A stretch of DNA of 48,188 nucleotides from Thermoflexia bacterium. Its GTDB lineage: Bacteria; Chloroflexota; Anaerolineae; B4-G1; DUEL01. Under the pieces are notes generated by a model that saw nothing but the letters and a program-made list of their open reading frames with translations, made no database searches and was not told the DNA's origin. Positions 47,941-48,188 of this stretch are shown one piece after another (the first letter of the stretch is position 1; every line of letters begins with the position of its first letter). The stretch covers positions 4,837 through 53,024 of the forward strand of contig DUEL01000014.1 in assembly GCA_011192125.1 (NCBI GenBank), written 5' to 3'. Both the position numbers and the translations under genes were made by a program.

Positions 47941-48188
47941 GCCCGCCAGGTCACCCCTGCCAGACCGCGGAGCAGGTCCAGGTGGCGCACCACCCGCTCC
48001 AGCGCGGGGCCAGCGAGGGGCCGGTCGTCCACCACGACTTCATCGGCCTTTAGGTCAGCCCGGAAGGAGACGGTGGTGACCGTCCGCGTCCGGTCCAGCG
48101 TCAGTGAGATCGACTCGTTTGCCGGGATACGCAGGTCATCGTCGGCGTTGCCCCAATACTTGGTCAGAGCGATGTTGGCCCGCGCCTC
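47575..48188. repeat. 248 bp inverted repeat within mvaD, 118 bp apart
   Basis: Arms 47575-47822 and 47941-48188, spacer 47823-47940. The outer arm ends exactly at the window edge. Together they make a near-perfect fold-back. Confidence 0.9.
47941..48188 (-). pseudogene. mvaD: inverted second copy of part of mvaD
   Basis: The minus strand reads in frame [19 protein letters not shown] and onward through 82 codons, matching 47575-47822 with 14 differences in 248 bases (94.4%). Twelve differences are silent third-position changes; two change residues (Met to Leu, Gln to Arg). The copy therefore looks like a working gene of close kin or a paralogue. Its 5' part lies beyond the window and its 3' part is replaced by the antisense of the first copy. 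Confidence 0.85.

Noticed and set aside
47941..48188. Simple amplification fold-back artefact
   Set aside because: Such artefacts are identical copies; here 14 mostly silent differences show a separate gene lineage, so another explanation is needed.

Overview
The window is a GC-rich (roughly 65%) bacterial chromosomal segment, most likely from a thermophilic or soil member of the Chloroflexota (Anaerolineae/Thermoflexia-like). This is an inference from gene content: a dnaG-rpoD pair, a mevalonate-pathway decarboxylase, a large MalT-like/BTAD regulator, NHLP-type small proteins, thiolase-like/DUF35 clusters, and dense intergenic hairpin repeats. No taxonomic marker such as rRNA is present. Coding density is high and promoters look like ordinary sigma-70 sites (TTGACA/TATAAT).

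Layout. 1-1289: a lipoprotein gene cut by the left edge, divergent from ftsY (1488-2387). 2475-5687 (minus): an operon of a TPP-dependent decarboxylase/acetolactate-synthase-like enzyme, a zinc alcohol dehydrogenase and an SCP2-like carrier. 5973-10639: a 1072-residue ATPase/TPR/BTAD regulator on a promoter that predicts a leaderless mRNA, followed by a 56-residue membrane peptide, an 86-residue protein resembling nitrile-hydratase-like leader peptides, a strongly structured non-coding stretch and an orphan 182-codon ORF. 10654-14027 (minus): dnaG and rpoD. 14415-19093: a LmbE-type deacetylase, a GT39-like membrane glycosyltransferase, a methyltransferase and a flippase-like membrane protein. 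19268-23387: prmA, converging on a PHP / PrsW-like protease / 5'-nucleotidase operon. 23864-27214: two thiolase-fold proteins that both lack the usual cysteine nucleophile, with two DUF35 zinc-ribbon partners. 27326-32839: ClC transporter, DUF72, OsmC, DUF2148, GT4 and a YraN-like nuclease. 32836-35113: a small membrane protein, miaA and a PAP2 phosphatase. 35166-38340: a PEP/pyruvate-binding-domain protein, tadA and tRNA-Ser(CGA). 38522-41637: a complete four-subunit 2-oxoacid:ferredoxin oxidoreductase operon. 41859-47564: a polysaccharide operon (epimerase, O-antigen-ligase/TPR protein, WecA-like transferase) running into mvaD.

Three signals cut across the gene map. First, a family of about 60-75 bp inverted repeats with CCACAGAG...CTCTGTGG ends occupies nine intergenic spaces; its reading frames create false N-terminal extensions and supply the C-terminus of one real gene. 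Second, several genes have a -10 box 6-12 nt before the start codon and no ribosome binding site, so leaderless translation is likely. Third, the last 248 bases are an inverted, 94% identical second copy of part of mvaD, with almost only silent differences. That is either a contig-end chimera between two related strains or a real inverted duplication.
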